This document shows, one piece after another, positions 8,162-20,062 of a DNA stretch of 64,000 nucleotides (within the stretch, counting starts at the first letter, position 1; each line of letters starts with the position of its first letter). The notes below the pieces were generated by a model. The model searched no databases. It saw only the letters and a list, made by a program, of their open reading frames with translations, and was not told the origin of the DNA. The translations under genes and the position numbers were made by a program. Origin of the DNA: Deinococcus peraridilitoris DSM 19664 (GTDB taxonomy: Bacteria > Deinococcota > Deinococci > Deinococcales > Deinococcaceae); assembly GCF_000317835.1 (NCBI RefSeq), contig NC_019793.1, positions 372,001 through 436,000 of the forward strand, read 5' to 3'.

Positions 8162-9313
8162 TCAGAGCGGTTCGCCGATGCTGGCGCGCCAGCGCCACTC
8201 GGACGCGCGCTTCATGACGTGCGCCATGCCGCCGGTCATGGCCAGCTTCTGGTTCCAGGGCAGTTTCATCCAGCCGACGGCCATCAGGCCCCCCAGCGAC
8301 ACGAATTCGCCCATCGTGCTGGGCTCGTAAGCTTCGAGTTTCTCTCCGCGCGAAAGGCGCAGCAGGTTCTTGCCCGTCAGGCGACCCTGCTGTCCAGCGT
8401 GCTGTGCGGTGGTAGGCACGGGCTTCTGGTTGCGTGGGTCGGTGGCCAGCGCCATGTCGCCGACCACGAATACTTCCGGGTATTCCGGAATGCGCAGATA
8501 CTCGTCGACGACCACGCGGTTGGCCGGTCCGCGCTGCAGTTTTTCGCCCTGCAGGAAGTCGGCGGCCTGGATGCCGCCGGTCCAGATAATCTTGCCGGCC
8601 TCGATTTCCTTCTGTTCGCCGGTCTGGGTCTGCACTGTGACACGGTCCGGCCCGGCTTCCATCAGGCGGTGACCCACCAGAATGTGGATGCCGTATTCCT
8701 CGAGGGTACGCTGGGCCTTGTTGCGCAGATTGTCGTCGAGCACCGGCAGAATTTTCGGACCGGCCTCGACGAGGTAGATCTCGAATTTCGGCAGTCCGCG
8801 CGCCTTGGACAGCTGCTCGTTGCGCTGTGCGAGTTCGGTGACCAGCTCCACGCCGGTCAGGCCGGCGCCGCCGACCACGATGTTGCGGCATTCCTGGTAG
8901 TCGCCCGAATAGACGCGGTTGACGAAGTTGTAGATTTCGTCGGCATCGGCCAGCTCCTTCAGCTCGGTAGCGTGGTCGGCGAGGCCGGGAATGCGGTAGA
9001 AGTTGGTGACCGAGCCGAGCGCCACGACGAGGGTGTCATAGGACAGCTCGCGCCCGTCTTTGATCGAGACGACCTTGCGGTCGAGGTCAACGCTGGTGAT
9101 GCGTCCGAGGTCGAGCTTTACGCCGGTCCCCTTCAGCAGGGGCTGCAGGGGAAGGGTTACTTTGGTGTTGTGGGCGGCAGCCTCGTGCAACCGTGTCTCA
9201 AAGACGTGATATGGGTTTTGCTCGATAAGGACGGGGTCCAAGCCGGGCGTCGGCTTGAGTTTGGTGGCGGCGGCGAGGCCTGCGTATCCAGCCCCAAGAA
9301 TCAAGGTCTTCAT
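8162..9313 (-). CDS. ndh: type II NADH dehydrogenase (NDH-2)
   Basis: Single-subunit, non-proton-pumping FAD enzyme that passes electrons from NADH to quinone at the inner face of the membrane. The 383 residues show the FAD-binding GAGYAGL (7-13), the NADH-binding VVGGAGLTGVE near 146 and the second FAD motif VFVVGDMA. The C-terminus is amphipathic, as expected for membrane contact. AGGAG lies five bases before the ATG. The upstream region contains GTGTAAGGTGTACAC (9405-9419), an imperfect inverted repeat that could be an operator. Confidence 0.88.
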   Translation of the reverse strand: MKTLILGAGYAGLAAATKLKPTPGLDPVLIEQNPYHVFETRLHEAAAHNTKVTLPLQPLLKGTGVKLDLGRITSVDLDRKVVSIKDGRELSYDTLVVALGSVTNFYRIPGLADHATELKELADADEIYNFVNRVYSGDYQECRNIVVGGAGLTGVELVTELAQRNEQLSKARGLPKFEIYLVEAGPKILPVLDDNLRNKAQRTLEEYGIHILVGHRLMEAGPDRVTVQTQTGEQKEIEAGKIIWTGGIQAADFLQGEKLQRGPANRVVVDEYLRIPEYPEVFVVGDMALATDPRNQKPVPTTAQHAGQQGRLTGKNLLRLSRGEKLEAYEPSTMGEFVSLGGLMAVGWMKLPWNQKLAMTGGMAHVMKRASEWRWRASIGEPL

Positions 9314-9723
9314 TGCTACTCCTGGTGAAAGTCTTCACGAGTCGGCCTCACAGCTTGCTCGTATGCACAGCGGGAAGGCACCGGTCCCTCCTCACTCCAC
9401 AACAGTGTACACCTTACACGAAGGCCAGGGAGTGGCGGAAACGAACAAGTCAGCACGGCCCCAAGGGAGCGCCGGCTGCCTCCGACCATGAAAACCCGAA
9501 GTTGCAAAGCGCAGTTCAGCGCAAAAACCGGCAACCCGGCAGAGCGCCGCGTTCAACTCTCGCGTTCAACTCTGGGGCAGGCACCCGCTCGACGCACCGA
9601 GAACGGTACCGTCAATCTTTACTGCGACTCAAGGTCGAGCAAACGGGTCTTGAGTTGTGCCTCAAGCGAAGGCGCGTCACAAGTGTGAGACTGGCTATTA
9701 CGAGAGAGACCACGGAGGAACGC
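9314..9723. other. divergent promoter region of ndh and a 58-residue gene
   Basis: No gene is supported in this stretch; the open frames run with poor codon use. It holds the ribosome site of ndh, the GTGTAAGGTGTACAC element, and the GGAGGA site of the small plus-strand gene. Confidence 0.5.
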
Positions 9724-9900
9724 ATGATGCAGCAGACCTTTGACCTGGAGCGCTGGCTGGTTCACCACGAGCAGGACCGGCCCGAACAGCTGAAAAGCGC
9801 CTTGAATGAAGTTCCACGCGAGCAGCGTACGCTGGCCCTGCTGACCTGGCTGCACGAGGGTGACCTGCAGGGCGAGCGCATCCAGTTGTCGCTGGGCTGA
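9724..9900 (+). CDS. hypothetical protein, 58 residues
   Basis: The frame reads MMQQTFDLERWLVHHEQDRP and ends GERIQLSLG. A strong GGAGGAA site lies just upstream, and the composition (Glu, Gln, Leu, Arg) is that of a small helical soluble protein. No family is recognised. It is convergent with the LacI-type regulator gene, whose stop is 28 bases away. Confidence 0.6.
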   Translation: MMQQTFDLERWLVHHEQDRPEQLKSALNEVPREQRTLALLTWLHEGDLQGERIQLSLG

Positions 9901-9928
9901 GCGCCCGCACTTCCCCAGGACGCCCTCC

Positions 9929-10930
9929 TCAGCCGGTGCCCGTCGATGCACGCGTGACCATGACAGGTTCGAAGCGGCGCGCGCGCGGCGGGCCAGTGTG
10001 ACCGCTCAGGCGTGACAGCAACAGCTCGGCGCCCGCGCGTCCCATCGCCTCAACAGGCTGCCGCAGCGTGGTCAGACCGCGCGCTGCCGCCCAAGGCTGA
10101 TCGTCGAAACCGATGACCTTGAGCTGCTCTCCGACCGACAGTCCGCGCGCCTGTGCCTCATCGAGCACTGCCGCAGCCAGCAGATCAGCTGAGGCGAAAA
10201 CCGTACAGGGAAAGCGGGCCTCGTCGAGCAACTCCGCCGCCACGGTACGGGCATTGACCCCGTTCAGCGAGCTGGAATACGCACCGGCGAGACTGACGCC
10301 CGCTTCATTCAAAGCCTGCAAGAACCCTTCGCGTCGTTCAGCGAGCACCATGTGCGAAAACACATGGTCAAACTCGGTCTCGAGCCAGATTGCGCGTAGT
10401 TCGCCGCCACACGATATGGCCTGCTGCGCCGCGAGTCGGCCACCGAGTTCGTTGTCGACGTAGGAACAGTCGACGCTTGCGCTGTAGCCGTCCACCAGTA
10501 CCACCGGCTGCTGGGTCGGCAGGGCGCTGTCCTCGAACAGGTCCGCCAGGTTGTACGACGCCATCACCAGACCGTCGGCCTGATAAGCCAGTGTGTGGCT
10601 GCCAAGATAACGCTCCAGGCGCGCCCGGTCGAACAGCGGAAAGATGGCCAGGTCGTAGCGCTGCTCGTGAAAGGCGCTCTCCAGACCATCCAGCAGCCGC
10701 AGATAAAACTCGGTGGACACGACGGGCAGCAGCACGCTGACCGCGTAGGACCGTCCTCCGGCAACGCGGCGGGCGTGGGGATTGGGCGTGTAGTTCAGAT
10801 CGGTCATCGCCTGAAGCACGGCTTCTCGGGTCGTGGGTTTGACCGCCGCGTGGTTATTCAGAACGCGCGAAACGGTGCCGACGCCAACGCCAGCACAACG
10901 GGCGACGTCTTGAATGGTGGGTTTGCGCAT
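9929..10930 (-). CDS. LacI-family transcriptional regulator, galK-linked
   Basis: The 333 residues begin with a typical LacI helix-turn-helix (TIQDVARCAGVGVGTVSRVLNN cut across residues 5-26) and hinge helix NPHARRVAGG. A periplasmic-binding-like sensor domain with VIGFDDQPWA near the end follows. A TAGACT box ends eight bases before the ATG, so it is probably leaderless. It lies 122 bases downstream of galK on the same strand and likely controls galactose genes, though I could not identify its operator. Confidence 0.87.
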   Translation of the reverse strand: MRKPTIQDVARCAGVGVGTVSRVLNNHAAVKPTTREAVLQAMTDLNYTPNPHARRVAGGRSYAVSVLLPVVSTEFYLRLLDGLESAFHEQRYDLAIFPLFDRARLERYLGSHTLAYQADGLVMASYNLADLFEDSALPTQQPVVLVDGYSASVDCSYVDNELGGRLAAQQAISCGGELRAIWLETEFDHVFSHMVLAERREGFLQALNEAGVSLAGAYSSSLNGVNARTVAAELLDEARFPCTVFASADLLAAAVLDEAQARGLSVGEQLKVIGFDDQPWAAARGLTTLRQPVEAMGRAGAELLLSRLSGHTGPPRARRFEPVMVTRASTGTG

Positions 10931-11052
10931 CGCGCTTCAGTCTAAACAGCCCCGGCACGCTCGGCAAACAACGCGGGGCCACCCCGGCACCAACAGGGGA
11001 GGCCCAGCTTCAAATACTCCGTCAAACGGGAAGCGTCGAGTGCTCCTTCGCC

Positions 11053-12147
<1,095 letters not shown>

Positions 12148-12175
12148 GCGACCTCGCTCGAAAGAAATGAAGTGG

Positions 12176-13273
12176 TTACGCCCGTTTTTCCAGTACGGCC
12201 GGGCGGGCGCCGTGTTCGGCCTGAAGGTGCGGCCACGCCGGATCGATCGTCAGCACTTCCGGCTGACCACCGGGGCCGATCAAAATGGTGTCCTCGATTT
12301 TGGCACCGCGCAGGCTGGGATTCCAGGCGAGGGCCATGCCGTGTCCCAGCACCTCGGGCGTGTGAGGAGAGGCGACCTGCTCGCGGGACCGGTAGCCGGT
12401 CACACCGCCCTGATGATGCTCCAGAATCGCGCGCTGCTCGCCGATGTCCGCATACGCCCGCTCTGCGACCAGATAGAGGTCGTCGAGGCGCGTCCCTGGC
12501 TTGCTGGCAGCCCAGAGACGCGCCTCGACGCCCAGCAGCGCCTGATGGCGCCGTGCGAGTTCGCCTGGCAACTCGCCGAAACTCACAAAGCGCGTGAGAT
12601 TGGCGTACAGACCGTAACCCCGGGCGCAGAACACCATCATCGCCCAGGGGCCCAGAAGTTCGCTTTTCACGGTGACATGCCGGTAGCGTTCTGCACGCCC
12701 GGCCCCGGCAGCCAGAATCAGCGCGGGTTCCAGATCGCGGCTCACGAGGGCCCGCGCACCGGCACCGGCGAGTTGCGCTTCGGTCCAGTCGCTTTGCGCC
12801 TGGGACAGGGCTTCGGTCATGGCCTCGGCAGCCTGCCGCCCGACTTGCCGGTAACGTTCGACCTCACCGTCAAGCAGCGTCCAGCGCAGTTGTGCCGTTC
12901 CGGCAGGCAGCGGACCTTCATCTCCCTGTGGACGGTCACAGATCACCCGCCCTCCCCTGGAAAGTTCACGTATACGCACTTCACGGGCATGCTCATCGGC
13001 CCAGGGATGCGACCACACCGTGAAGGGTGCGGTGATTTCCTCTTCACGCAGGCGCTCGGCTTCGATGTCGTTCGTGAGGATGAACGCCCCTTCGTGGGTC
13101 ACCAGAATCTCGGCGACGCCCGTCTCGGATGCCAGCTGGACTACATTGGAACCGCCCGCAGTGGCCCAGGCAAACCACTCGGATCCCTTCAGCCGCAGCG
13201 CACTCGCGCCGGCACCTTCAAGCACTTCAAGCAGGCGACCCAGTTTTGCCGCGACTTCCGTGACCCGGCTCAA
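12176..13273 (-). CDS. M24 (aminopeptidase P-like) family protein with degenerate metal site
   Basis: The 365 residues show an N-terminal creatinase-like domain (to about 130) and a pita-bread domain. The Asp-x-Gly...Asp-x-Thr-Arg ligand stretch of active M24 peptidases is replaced by CARGYGLYANLTR, with neither Asp. The third motif reads WNP where IEP is usual; a His pair (EHHQGG) and the final IED remain. It is therefore probably not a standard two-metal peptidase. The TTG start lies 20 bases after the galT stop; no ATG or GTG is nearby. It sits inside the galactose operon, so a sugar-linked role is possible. Confidence 0.75.
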   Translation of the reverse strand: MSRVTEVAAKLGRLLEVLEGAGASALRLKGSEWFAWATAGGSNVVQLASETGVAEILVTHEGAFILTNDIEAERLREEEITAPFTVWSHPWADEHAREVRIRELSRGGRVICDRPQGDEGPLPAGTAQLRWTLLDGEVERYRQVGRQAAEAMTEALSQAQSDWTEAQLAGAGARALVSRDLEPALILAAGAGRAERYRHVTVKSELLGPWAMMVFCARGYGLYANLTRFVSFGELPGELARRHQALLGVEARLWAASKPGTRLDDLYLVAERAYADIGEQRAILEHHQGGVTGYRSREQVASPHTPEVLGHGMALAWNPSLRGAKIEDTILIGPGGQPEVLTIDPAWPHLQAEHGARPAVLEKRA

Positions 13274-13292
13274 CGGGCGCCCCGCCCGACCG

Positions 13293-14384
13293 TCACAGCT
13301 GCACCTCGCGCAGTTCGCGCGCCTTGTCCTCGGGCAGGGCGTCGTTGGCGAACACGCCTGCTCCCAGTTCGGTGCCCGCCAGGAACTTGAGTTTGCCGGG
13401 CGCGCGCAAGGCTGGGTAAAACTCGAAACGCAGCGGCCACTCCGGGTAGTCGGTACCGTCTGTGGGCGCCTGATGCAAGGTCATCAGGTACGGCATCCGC
13501 ACTCCGAACAAGGCGTCCAGGCGCTGCAACGTGTCCTTGAGCAGCTCGGCCACCCCAAGGCGTTCCTCCGGGGAGAGGTCGGACAGGAAGGCGACCGGGC
13601 GTTTGGGCATCAGCCATGTTTCGTAGGTGTACCGGGCAAAAGGGGGCACAAAGCTCAGCGCAGCCTCGTTTTCACGCACGATGCGCGTCCCCGCCGCGAT
13701 CTCGTCGTTCACCAGCGTCAGACCGAGGTTCTCACCGGTGCGGGCGAAGTGCGCGCGGGCGTGCTCCAGGGCGCGCACCTGAATCGGCGGCAGTGACGAG
13801 TAGGCGTAGATCTGGCCGTGCGGATGGTGAAGCGTCACACCGACTTCGACTCCCCGGTTCTCGAAGGGCAACACATACGTGATTTCGTCGCGGCGCCCGA
13901 GTTCACGTGTCCGGTCGGCCCACACGTCGATCAACAACGCCACGTGCTCGATGGGCAGGGATCCCAGGCTGGCCTCCGGATCCTGAGTGAAGACGACGAC
14001 TTCGCAGGCGCCCTCACCGGGCGCGGTGACCACGCCCTCCAGGCGTGGCGGCTCGCCGGGGTGCGGGACGAGGCTGGGAAAACGGTTCTCGAACACCGCG
14101 ATGTCGTAGCCGCCCTGAGGCAGTTCGGTTGGCACGCCGCCTTCACGGGTCGGCGCGAGAGGATTGTAATCGGGCGGAGGAAGAAAAGTGCGGTTCTGGC
14201 GATGCGCGGCGTAGATCACCCATTCGCCGCGCAGCGGATGCCAGCGCAGGTAAGGGTGCGCGGTGACGGGCACGCTGTCAGGCGAGGGGATTTCTCCGAC
14301 CTGAAAAGGTTGACGGCCGTACAGCCAGAGCTTACGTCCGTCGGGTTTGAGGTACTCGTGACGGTGGGAATCGGTCGTTGGCAT
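13293..14384 (-). CDS. galT: galactose-1-phosphate uridylyltransferase
   Basis: Exchanges UMP between UDP-glucose and galactose-1-phosphate in the Leloir pathway. The 363-residue protein has the catalytic HPHGQ motif at 187-191 with His189 as the expected nucleophile, plus [23 protein letters not shown] and the C-terminal LHQAPT and FEFYP motifs. AGGAG sits five bases before the ATG. The 245-base region upstream, between it and the galactosidase gene, holds no gene and presumably contains the galT promoter. Confidence 0.94.
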   Translation of the reverse strand: MPTTDSHRHEYLKPDGRKLWLYGRQPFQVGEIPSPDSVPVTAHPYLRWHPLRGEWVIYAAHRQNRTFLPPPDYNPLAPTREGGVPTELPQGGYDIAVFENRFPSLVPHPGEPPRLEGVVTAPGEGACEVVVFTQDPEASLGSLPIEHVALLIDVWADRTRELGRRDEITYVLPFENRGVEVGVTLHHPHGQIYAYSSLPPIQVRALEHARAHFARTGENLGLTLVNDEIAAGTRIVRENEAALSFVPPFARYTYETWLMPKRPVAFLSDLSPEERLGVAELLKDTLQRLDALFGVRMPYLMTLHQAPTDGTDYPEWPLRFEFYPALRAPGKLKFLAGTELGAGVFANDALPEDKARELREVQL

Positions 14385-14629
14385 CCACGCTCCTGAATCT
14401 GGGAAGTCGGTCCGGCGGAGTAACGTGCAAATTCAACCGCGCACGCGTGAAGTCCACCAGCGCCCTGCGATAAGACACATTAAGCCTTATCCGCGAGTCG
14501 CATGCCTTCAGGCCTGCGCAGCCATGAAGATCTGGTAAAGGCGCCAAAAGTTGTGCGGCCTGCTCCCCTCTCCAGGGCCCACGCGGACACCTTTCGAGAT
14601 GCAGGCCACACCCCTGGAACGCTCTGTCC

Positions 14630-16588
14630 TCAGAGCAGCTGCCAAGAGACGGCGGGCAGATCACGCCCGTTCCAGGTCACGGTTTCCGGGTTCCAGTTGG
14701 TCACCAGTGTCCGGCCCGAGCGACGTGACAGGCGGACCCCTGCAGGCAGCGGCGCGGTTTCCAGTCCGGCTTCGGTGGCCAGACGCTGCACCACTTCCTG
14801 CACCAGGCCCGGACTGTGTGCCCCAATCGTCACGACGTTCCCCTGGCGTACGGCGGCCGCCTGTCCTGCGAGGGGGCCGGGCCCGTACACGGCGAGCGTA
14901 TCGGCGCCCGCAGGTTCGTATCCTTCAGCCCAGGTGTGCGTGTCGTGCCCACCAGCCTGCACGCTCAAGCCGGGACGCAGGGACTCGAAATTGAGCAGGC
15001 GCGCCCCAAAAAAGGCTTTGTAATCACCGAACTGCCCGTTTTCGTGCGCGCGTCCGCTGGCGGTCCGGAAGGCTGAACGGGGACCGAACACGAAGAGCCT
15101 TCCCTGAGCGTCGCGCTGCAGCTTCGCCAGCCGCGCGTCGGAAATCAGGGTCAGGGCGGGGGCCACCACAAGCCGGTACTTTTCGAGCGCGGCGTCCGGA
15201 TGCACGATGTCCACATCGAGACCCAGTTCGCGCAACGCGCAGTAATACAGATACGCCTGCGCCCAGTAGCGAGGTCCACCCTGACCTTGCTGATCGAGGA
15301 TCCACAGGCTTTCGTAGTCGTGCAGGAGCGCGACGCGTGCGGGAACTTCACCCAGCAGGAAGTCTTCGCGGTTCAGACCTTCGATTTCCACAAAGCCACG
15401 GTCGGGGGTTTCGTCGTGCCGCAGCAGCCCTGAATGCAGCGCTTCCTGCGCCATGGTGGCGGCGCGCCAGCGAAAGTAGCTGACCCCATCCGCCCCGTGC
15501 GCCCAGGCCTGCGCGGTCCAGAGCTGCACCGCGCCGTCTGCCGGCAAGGGGTTGTAAGGCGCCCAGTTCACCTGACCGCACTGTTGCTCCATTACCCAGA
15601 AACCGCGTGCCGGAGCCGCACCGGGCGCTCCGTCCGCCCGAGGCGCCTTGAGGCCCCGGTACAGGTCGTGGTTGAAGCTGATGGCGTCCGGAAGGCCGGT
15701 ACGCGCAAAGCGGGTTTTGAGGTCCTCGCCGAGCCAGGAACCGAAAAACTCCAGCATGCCCGTAGGGTAGTTGTCCCAGCTGGGAAAATCGAGGGTCTCG
15801 GAGACGCGGTAATGGTCGAAACCGGCCTCGAAGATCATGAAGTTGTGGGTGATCCAGCGTTCCGGTGAAAACTCGCGCACAATGGCCGTCTGCTCTTCCT
15901 GAAATTCGGCGATCAGGTCGGAGGCAAAACGGTGATAATCGAGTACATGTGCCGGGTTGGGTTCGGTGACCGTCTGGTTGGGCGGCAAAATCTGCATCCA
16001 GTCCGTGTATTCCATGCTCCAAAAGACGTTTCCCCAGGCCTGATTGAGGGCGTCGAGCGTTTTGTAGCGTCGCTGCAGCCACCCTGGAAAGGCGGCGGCG
16101 CTCGCCCCACCATACGAACGTGCAGTGTCGTGACAACCGAACTCGTTGTCCGTCTGCCACCCCACGAGCGCTTCGTGCTGTCCGTAACGCCGGGCCATCT
16201 CGCGGGTGATACGCCGCGAATGCGACCGGTACACCTCGGATGCGAAATCGTAATGCCGCCGCGACCCGAATTCGCGGACCCGACCGTCACGGTCCACCGG
16301 CAGAATTTCCGGGTGGGCCCGCACCAGCCAGGCCGGAGGCGTCGCGGTGGGTGTGCACAGGACCACCTTCAACCCTTCGGCGGCAATGGTCTCGATGGCC
16401 CGGTCCAGCCAGGACCAGTCAAATTCACCTTCACGCGGTTCGAGGCGGCTCCAGGCGAACTCGGCGACACGCACGCAGGTCAGGCCAAGCGCTTTTTGCT
16501 GCCGGGCGTACGTCGTCCAGCGGTCGGGAGGCACATGCTCGGGATAGTCGCATACGGCCAGCTGCAAAGTCAGGGGAAAAGTATTCAA
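14630..16588 (-). CDS. GH42 beta-galactosidase
   Basis: Cleaves terminal beta-D-galactosides. The 652 residues include the GH42 barrel with acid/base E149 (WQTDNEFG) and nucleophile E334 ([12 protein letters not shown]), then the trimerisation and C-terminal beta domains (from about 400). There is no signal peptide, so substrate is hydrolysed inside the cell after import. It follows the two permease genes by 61 bases and is probably cotranscribed with them. Confidence 0.93.
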   Translation of the reverse strand: MNTFPLTLQLAVCDYPEHVPPDRWTTYARQQKALGLTCVRVAEFAWSRLEPREGEFDWSWLDRAIETIAAEGLKVVLCTPTATPPAWLVRAHPEILPVDRDGRVREFGSRRHYDFASEVYRSHSRRITREMARRYGQHEALVGWQTDNEFGCHDTARSYGGASAAAFPGWLQRRYKTLDALNQAWGNVFWSMEYTDWMQILPPNQTVTEPNPAHVLDYHRFASDLIAEFQEEQTAIVREFSPERWITHNFMIFEAGFDHYRVSETLDFPSWDNYPTGMLEFFGSWLGEDLKTRFARTGLPDAISFNHDLYRGLKAPRADGAPGAAPARGFWVMEQQCGQVNWAPYNPLPADGAVQLWTAQAWAHGADGVSYFRWRAATMAQEALHSGLLRHDETPDRGFVEIEGLNREDFLLGEVPARVALLHDYESLWILDQQGQGGPRYWAQAYLYYCALRELGLDVDIVHPDAALEKYRLVVAPALTLISDARLAKLQRDAQGRLFVFGPRSAFRTASGRAHENGQFGDYKAFFGARLLNFESLRPGLSVQAGGHDTHTWAEGYEPAGADTLAVYGPGPLAGQAAAVRQGNVVTIGAHSPGLVQEVVQRLATEAGLETAPLPAGVRLSRRSGRTLVTNWNPETVTWNGRDLPAVSWQLL

Positions 16589-16649
16589 ATCAGTCTCCAG
16601 TGTTCAGCATGGAGAGGCGGAATGTTCCCGCCCCTCCTCTGGGCTCGGT

Positions 16650-17557
16650 TCAGCCCTTGACGGCTCCCGCGCTGAGCCCTCCCTGCCAGTAGCGCCCCAG
16701 GGCCAGAAACGCCAGCACCAGCGGCAGAATGCTGATGAGAGCGCCCGTGACGATCATGGTGTAGAGCCGCTCGGTGCCGGTGGTGGTGTTGTTCCACACC
16801 GACAGGCCCAGCGTGAGCGGGTAGAGCTCGGTGCTGTTGAGCATCATCAGCGGCAAAAAGAAGTTGTTCCAGCCTGCCACGAAAGAGAAGAGCGCCACGG
16901 TCACCACCCCGCCCTGCACGAGCGGCAGACCCAGCTGCCAGAAAATGCGTCCTTCGGAGGCGCCGTCGATTCTTGCCGCCTCGATCAGTTCGTCTGGAAA
17001 AGCGCTGTCCCAGAAAAGCCGCATCAAATACAGCCCGAAGGGGTTCACGAGGCTCGGCAAAATGAAAGCCCAGGGCGTGTTGATGAGGGGAAGCCCGCCC
17101 GCGCTGATTTTTTGCATGATCAGAAAGAGTGGCAGCACCAGGGCCGTGCTGGGCACCATAATGGTCCCCAGGATCAACGCGAAGAGCGGGTTCTTGCCCT
17201 GAAAGTGGTACTTGCTGAAAGCGTACCCGGCGGTGGCGCAGGTCAGGGCCGCGCCCGCCGCGATGGCCGTGGCGTACAGCACGCTGTTCACCAGCCAGCG
17301 GGTAAAGATGCCGTTCTGGTGCGTGAAGACCTTCTGGACATTGTCGAGCAGGTGCGAAGGGCTGGCGAACCACAAACCGAAGGTGGAAAAGAGCTGTCCG
17401 TTGTCCTTGAAGATCGTGACGAACACCCACCAGAGGGGCAGCAACGAGTACAGTGCGAATACTCCCAGCAACAGCAGTTGCAGCGGCGTGAAATTGCGCT
17501 CCAGACGAGGTGCGCGCGTTTTGCCGCCGCTTGAGGCGGGCGTGCGGATCGCGCCGC

Positions 17558-17561
<4 letters not shown>
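16650..17561 (-). CDS. ABC sugar transporter permease, MalG type
   Basis: The 303 residues have six membrane helices and the cytoplasmic EAA loop [20 protein letters not shown] that docks the ATPase. It forms the transmembrane pair with the MalF-type protein encoded just upstream, whose stop overlaps its start by four bases. No ATPase gene is near; a shared MsmK-type ATPase elsewhere is likely. The neighbouring galactosidase suggests a beta-galactoside substrate. Confidence 0.9.
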
Positions 17562-18430
<869 letters not shown>

Positions 18431-18556
18431 AAAGCCTCCCTTCTACAACGCGCCGATGCGGTGTGGACCGTAGACGCCACCTTGCGCAGGATCACCGGGG
18501 TACGTTGTCCGCACGCGCTGTATCCGCATCGTCGAACGTGCTCTTTCACGAAGGCT

Positions 18557-18599
18557 GAGGATCGAGCGGGATCAGCCCGGAGGGGCGCGCTCGATCCTC
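18557..18599 (-). promoter_or_regulatory. intercistronic stem-loop of the ABC operon
   Basis: GAGGATCGAGCG pairs perfectly with CGCTCGATCCTC around a 19-base loop, 10 bases after the binding-protein stop codon. There is no U-run, so it is more likely a transcript-end stabiliser or partial terminator. Confidence 0.65.
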
Positions 18600-18609
18600 G
18601 CGGCGTTCA

Positions 18610-19923
18610 TCACCGGACGGTGTAGCCGTCCTTGATGGCAGCGTCGCGTGATTCCTTCTGCCAGGCCGCCAGGGCCTGGTCCGGTGTCAACCTGCCCTTG
18701 AGCATCGCGTCGATCTGCTTGTTGAAGTTGTCGTTCACGGCCGGGAACCAGGGCGCCCACTGGAAGTTGACGTTCACGCCCTCGGAAGCCTGCGCGTAGA
18801 CCTTGTTGATGTCCTGTCCGCCAAAGAACTTGATGGGCGCGCTGTTCTTGTCTGCCAGGGCGGGCAGCTTCAACCCAGCCTTGGCCGCCGGAAAGAGACC
18901 GCCGCCCTTGAAGTTGGTCTCGACGGCGCTTTTGCTGGCGTTGAGCCACAGCGCGAAGGTCATGGCCGCCTGTGGATTCTTGCTCTGGGTGGTAACAGCC
19001 ATGCTGCTGCCGCCCCAGTTACCGCTGGCTACCTTCCCGCCCGCTTTCCACTGCGGCAGGGGCGCCACACGCCAGTGGCCGCCGCTCTTGCCCTGCATGC
19101 TGCTGGCGTAGCCTCCTGGTCCCCAGGCCGCCTCGAAGTTGGTTGCCACCTGTCCGGCGCTTGCCGCGTTCCAGTAATCGGCCGTGAAGGCCGGTAAGGT
19201 GCCGACGTATCCCTTCTTGATGAGGCCGTTCCAGTAATTCAGGACCTTCTTGCTGCTGGGATTGTCGAGCGTCTGGACCCAGGCGTCTCCTTCGCGTTTG
19301 AAGAACTGCCCGCCGTCCGCCCAGGCGAGCGCGATGAACCAGGGCGCGAAGGTCGAGTAGAAGTTGCCCATCTTGACTTTGCCGCCCGAGGCCTTGTGGA
19401 GCGCTTCGGCGGTTTTGGCGTACTCGTCCCAGGTGGTGGGAACCTTGAGCTTGTACTGATCGAAGATGTCCTTGCGGTAGACCATGGCAAACGGTCCGGT
19501 GTCCTGCGGAACGGCGAAGACGGCCTTGCCGTCCGGACTGACCTGGCCCCAGGTCCAGGGCACGAAGAGGTTTTTGGCGTCGTTCACACCGTACTTGGAA
19601 AGATCGGCCAGACCGCCGGTGTCCACGAAGGCGGGCACAAAGCCGTATTCGATCTGCGCCACGTCCGGTGCGCCGGAACCGGCCTTGATGGCCGTCTGCA
19701 GCTTGGTGTAGGTCTGCGGTCCGCCGCCCAGGTTGGTGACTTTCACCTTGACGTTCGGATAAAGCTTCTCGAATTCCTTGACGGTCTGCTCCAGACCGGG
19801 CACCCACGACCAGACTTCCAGGGTGACATTTCCGTTGACCTTGCCCAGTTTGGGCTCCTGGTAGCTCTGGGCGCCGGCGACGCTGGCGAGGGTCAGGCTG
19901 ACGAGCAAAATCCGTGGGTTCAT
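18610..19923 (-). CDS. ABC sugar-binding protein
   Basis: The 437 residues start with a Sec signal ([19 protein letters not shown]), then a mature type-1 solute-binding fold: [44 protein letters not shown] split around residues 65-90, and the typical [11 protein letters not shown] and [10 protein letters not shown] segments. It delivers the sugar to the two permeases. An AGGAGG site precedes the ATG. The paired AACCGGTT operators are about 62-115 bases upstream, so the LacI regulator encoded divergently should control it. Confidence 0.9.
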   Translation of the reverse strand: MNPRILLVSLTLASVAGAQSYQEPKLGKVNGNVTLEVWSWVPGLEQTVKEFEKLYPNVKVKVTNLGGGPQTYTKLQTAIKAGSGAPDVAQIEYGFVPAFVDTGGLADLSKYGVNDAKNLFVPWTWGQVSPDGKAVFAVPQDTGPFAMVYRKDIFDQYKLKVPTTWDEYAKTAEALHKASGGKVKMGNFYSTFAPWFIALAWADGGQFFKREGDAWVQTLDNPSSKKVLNYWNGLIKKGYVGTLPAFTADYWNAASAGQVATNFEAAWGPGGYASSMQGKSGGHWRVAPLPQWKAGGKVASGNWGGSSMAVTTQSKNPQAAMTFALWLNASKSAVETNFKGGGLFPAAKAGLKLPALADKNSAPIKFFGGQDINKVYAQASEGVNVNFQWAPWFPAVNDNFNKQIDAMLKGRLTPDQALAAWQKESRDAAIKDGYTVR

Positions 19924-19984
19924 GAAGTACCTCCTGTACAGTGAGCAGCGTCGTGAGCGTCCGAACAGCCCGGGGGCACCTTCG

Positions 19985-20038
19985 GAAACCGGTTGCTTGA
20001 TGCGCTTCGTTCAGCTTACATTACGAGCAACCGGTTTC
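19985..20038. promoter_or_regulatory. paired LacI-type operators between regulator and transporter genes
   Basis: GAAACCGGTTGC at 19985-19996 and its reverse image GCAACCGGTTTC at 20027-20038 each contain the palindrome AACCGGTT. Their centres are 42 bases apart, about four helical turns, so both lie on one DNA face. For the plus-strand regulator a TTGCTT (19993) and a TACATT (20017) box between them are spaced 18. The central CG fits LacI-family operators. No further AACCGGTT site was seen beside galT or galK. Confidence 0.8.
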
Positions 20039-20062
20039 TCAACTGAGGCGGCCGAGGTACAC

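Noticed and set aside
7997..9328. 443-residue open frame opposite ndh
   Set aside because: Antisense shadow; ndh has FAD and NAD motifs, an SD site and a terminator.
19922..20062. N-terminal extension of the LacI regulator at 20063
   Set aside because: It would place coding sequence over both operators, and the HTH normally begins within a few residues of the start.
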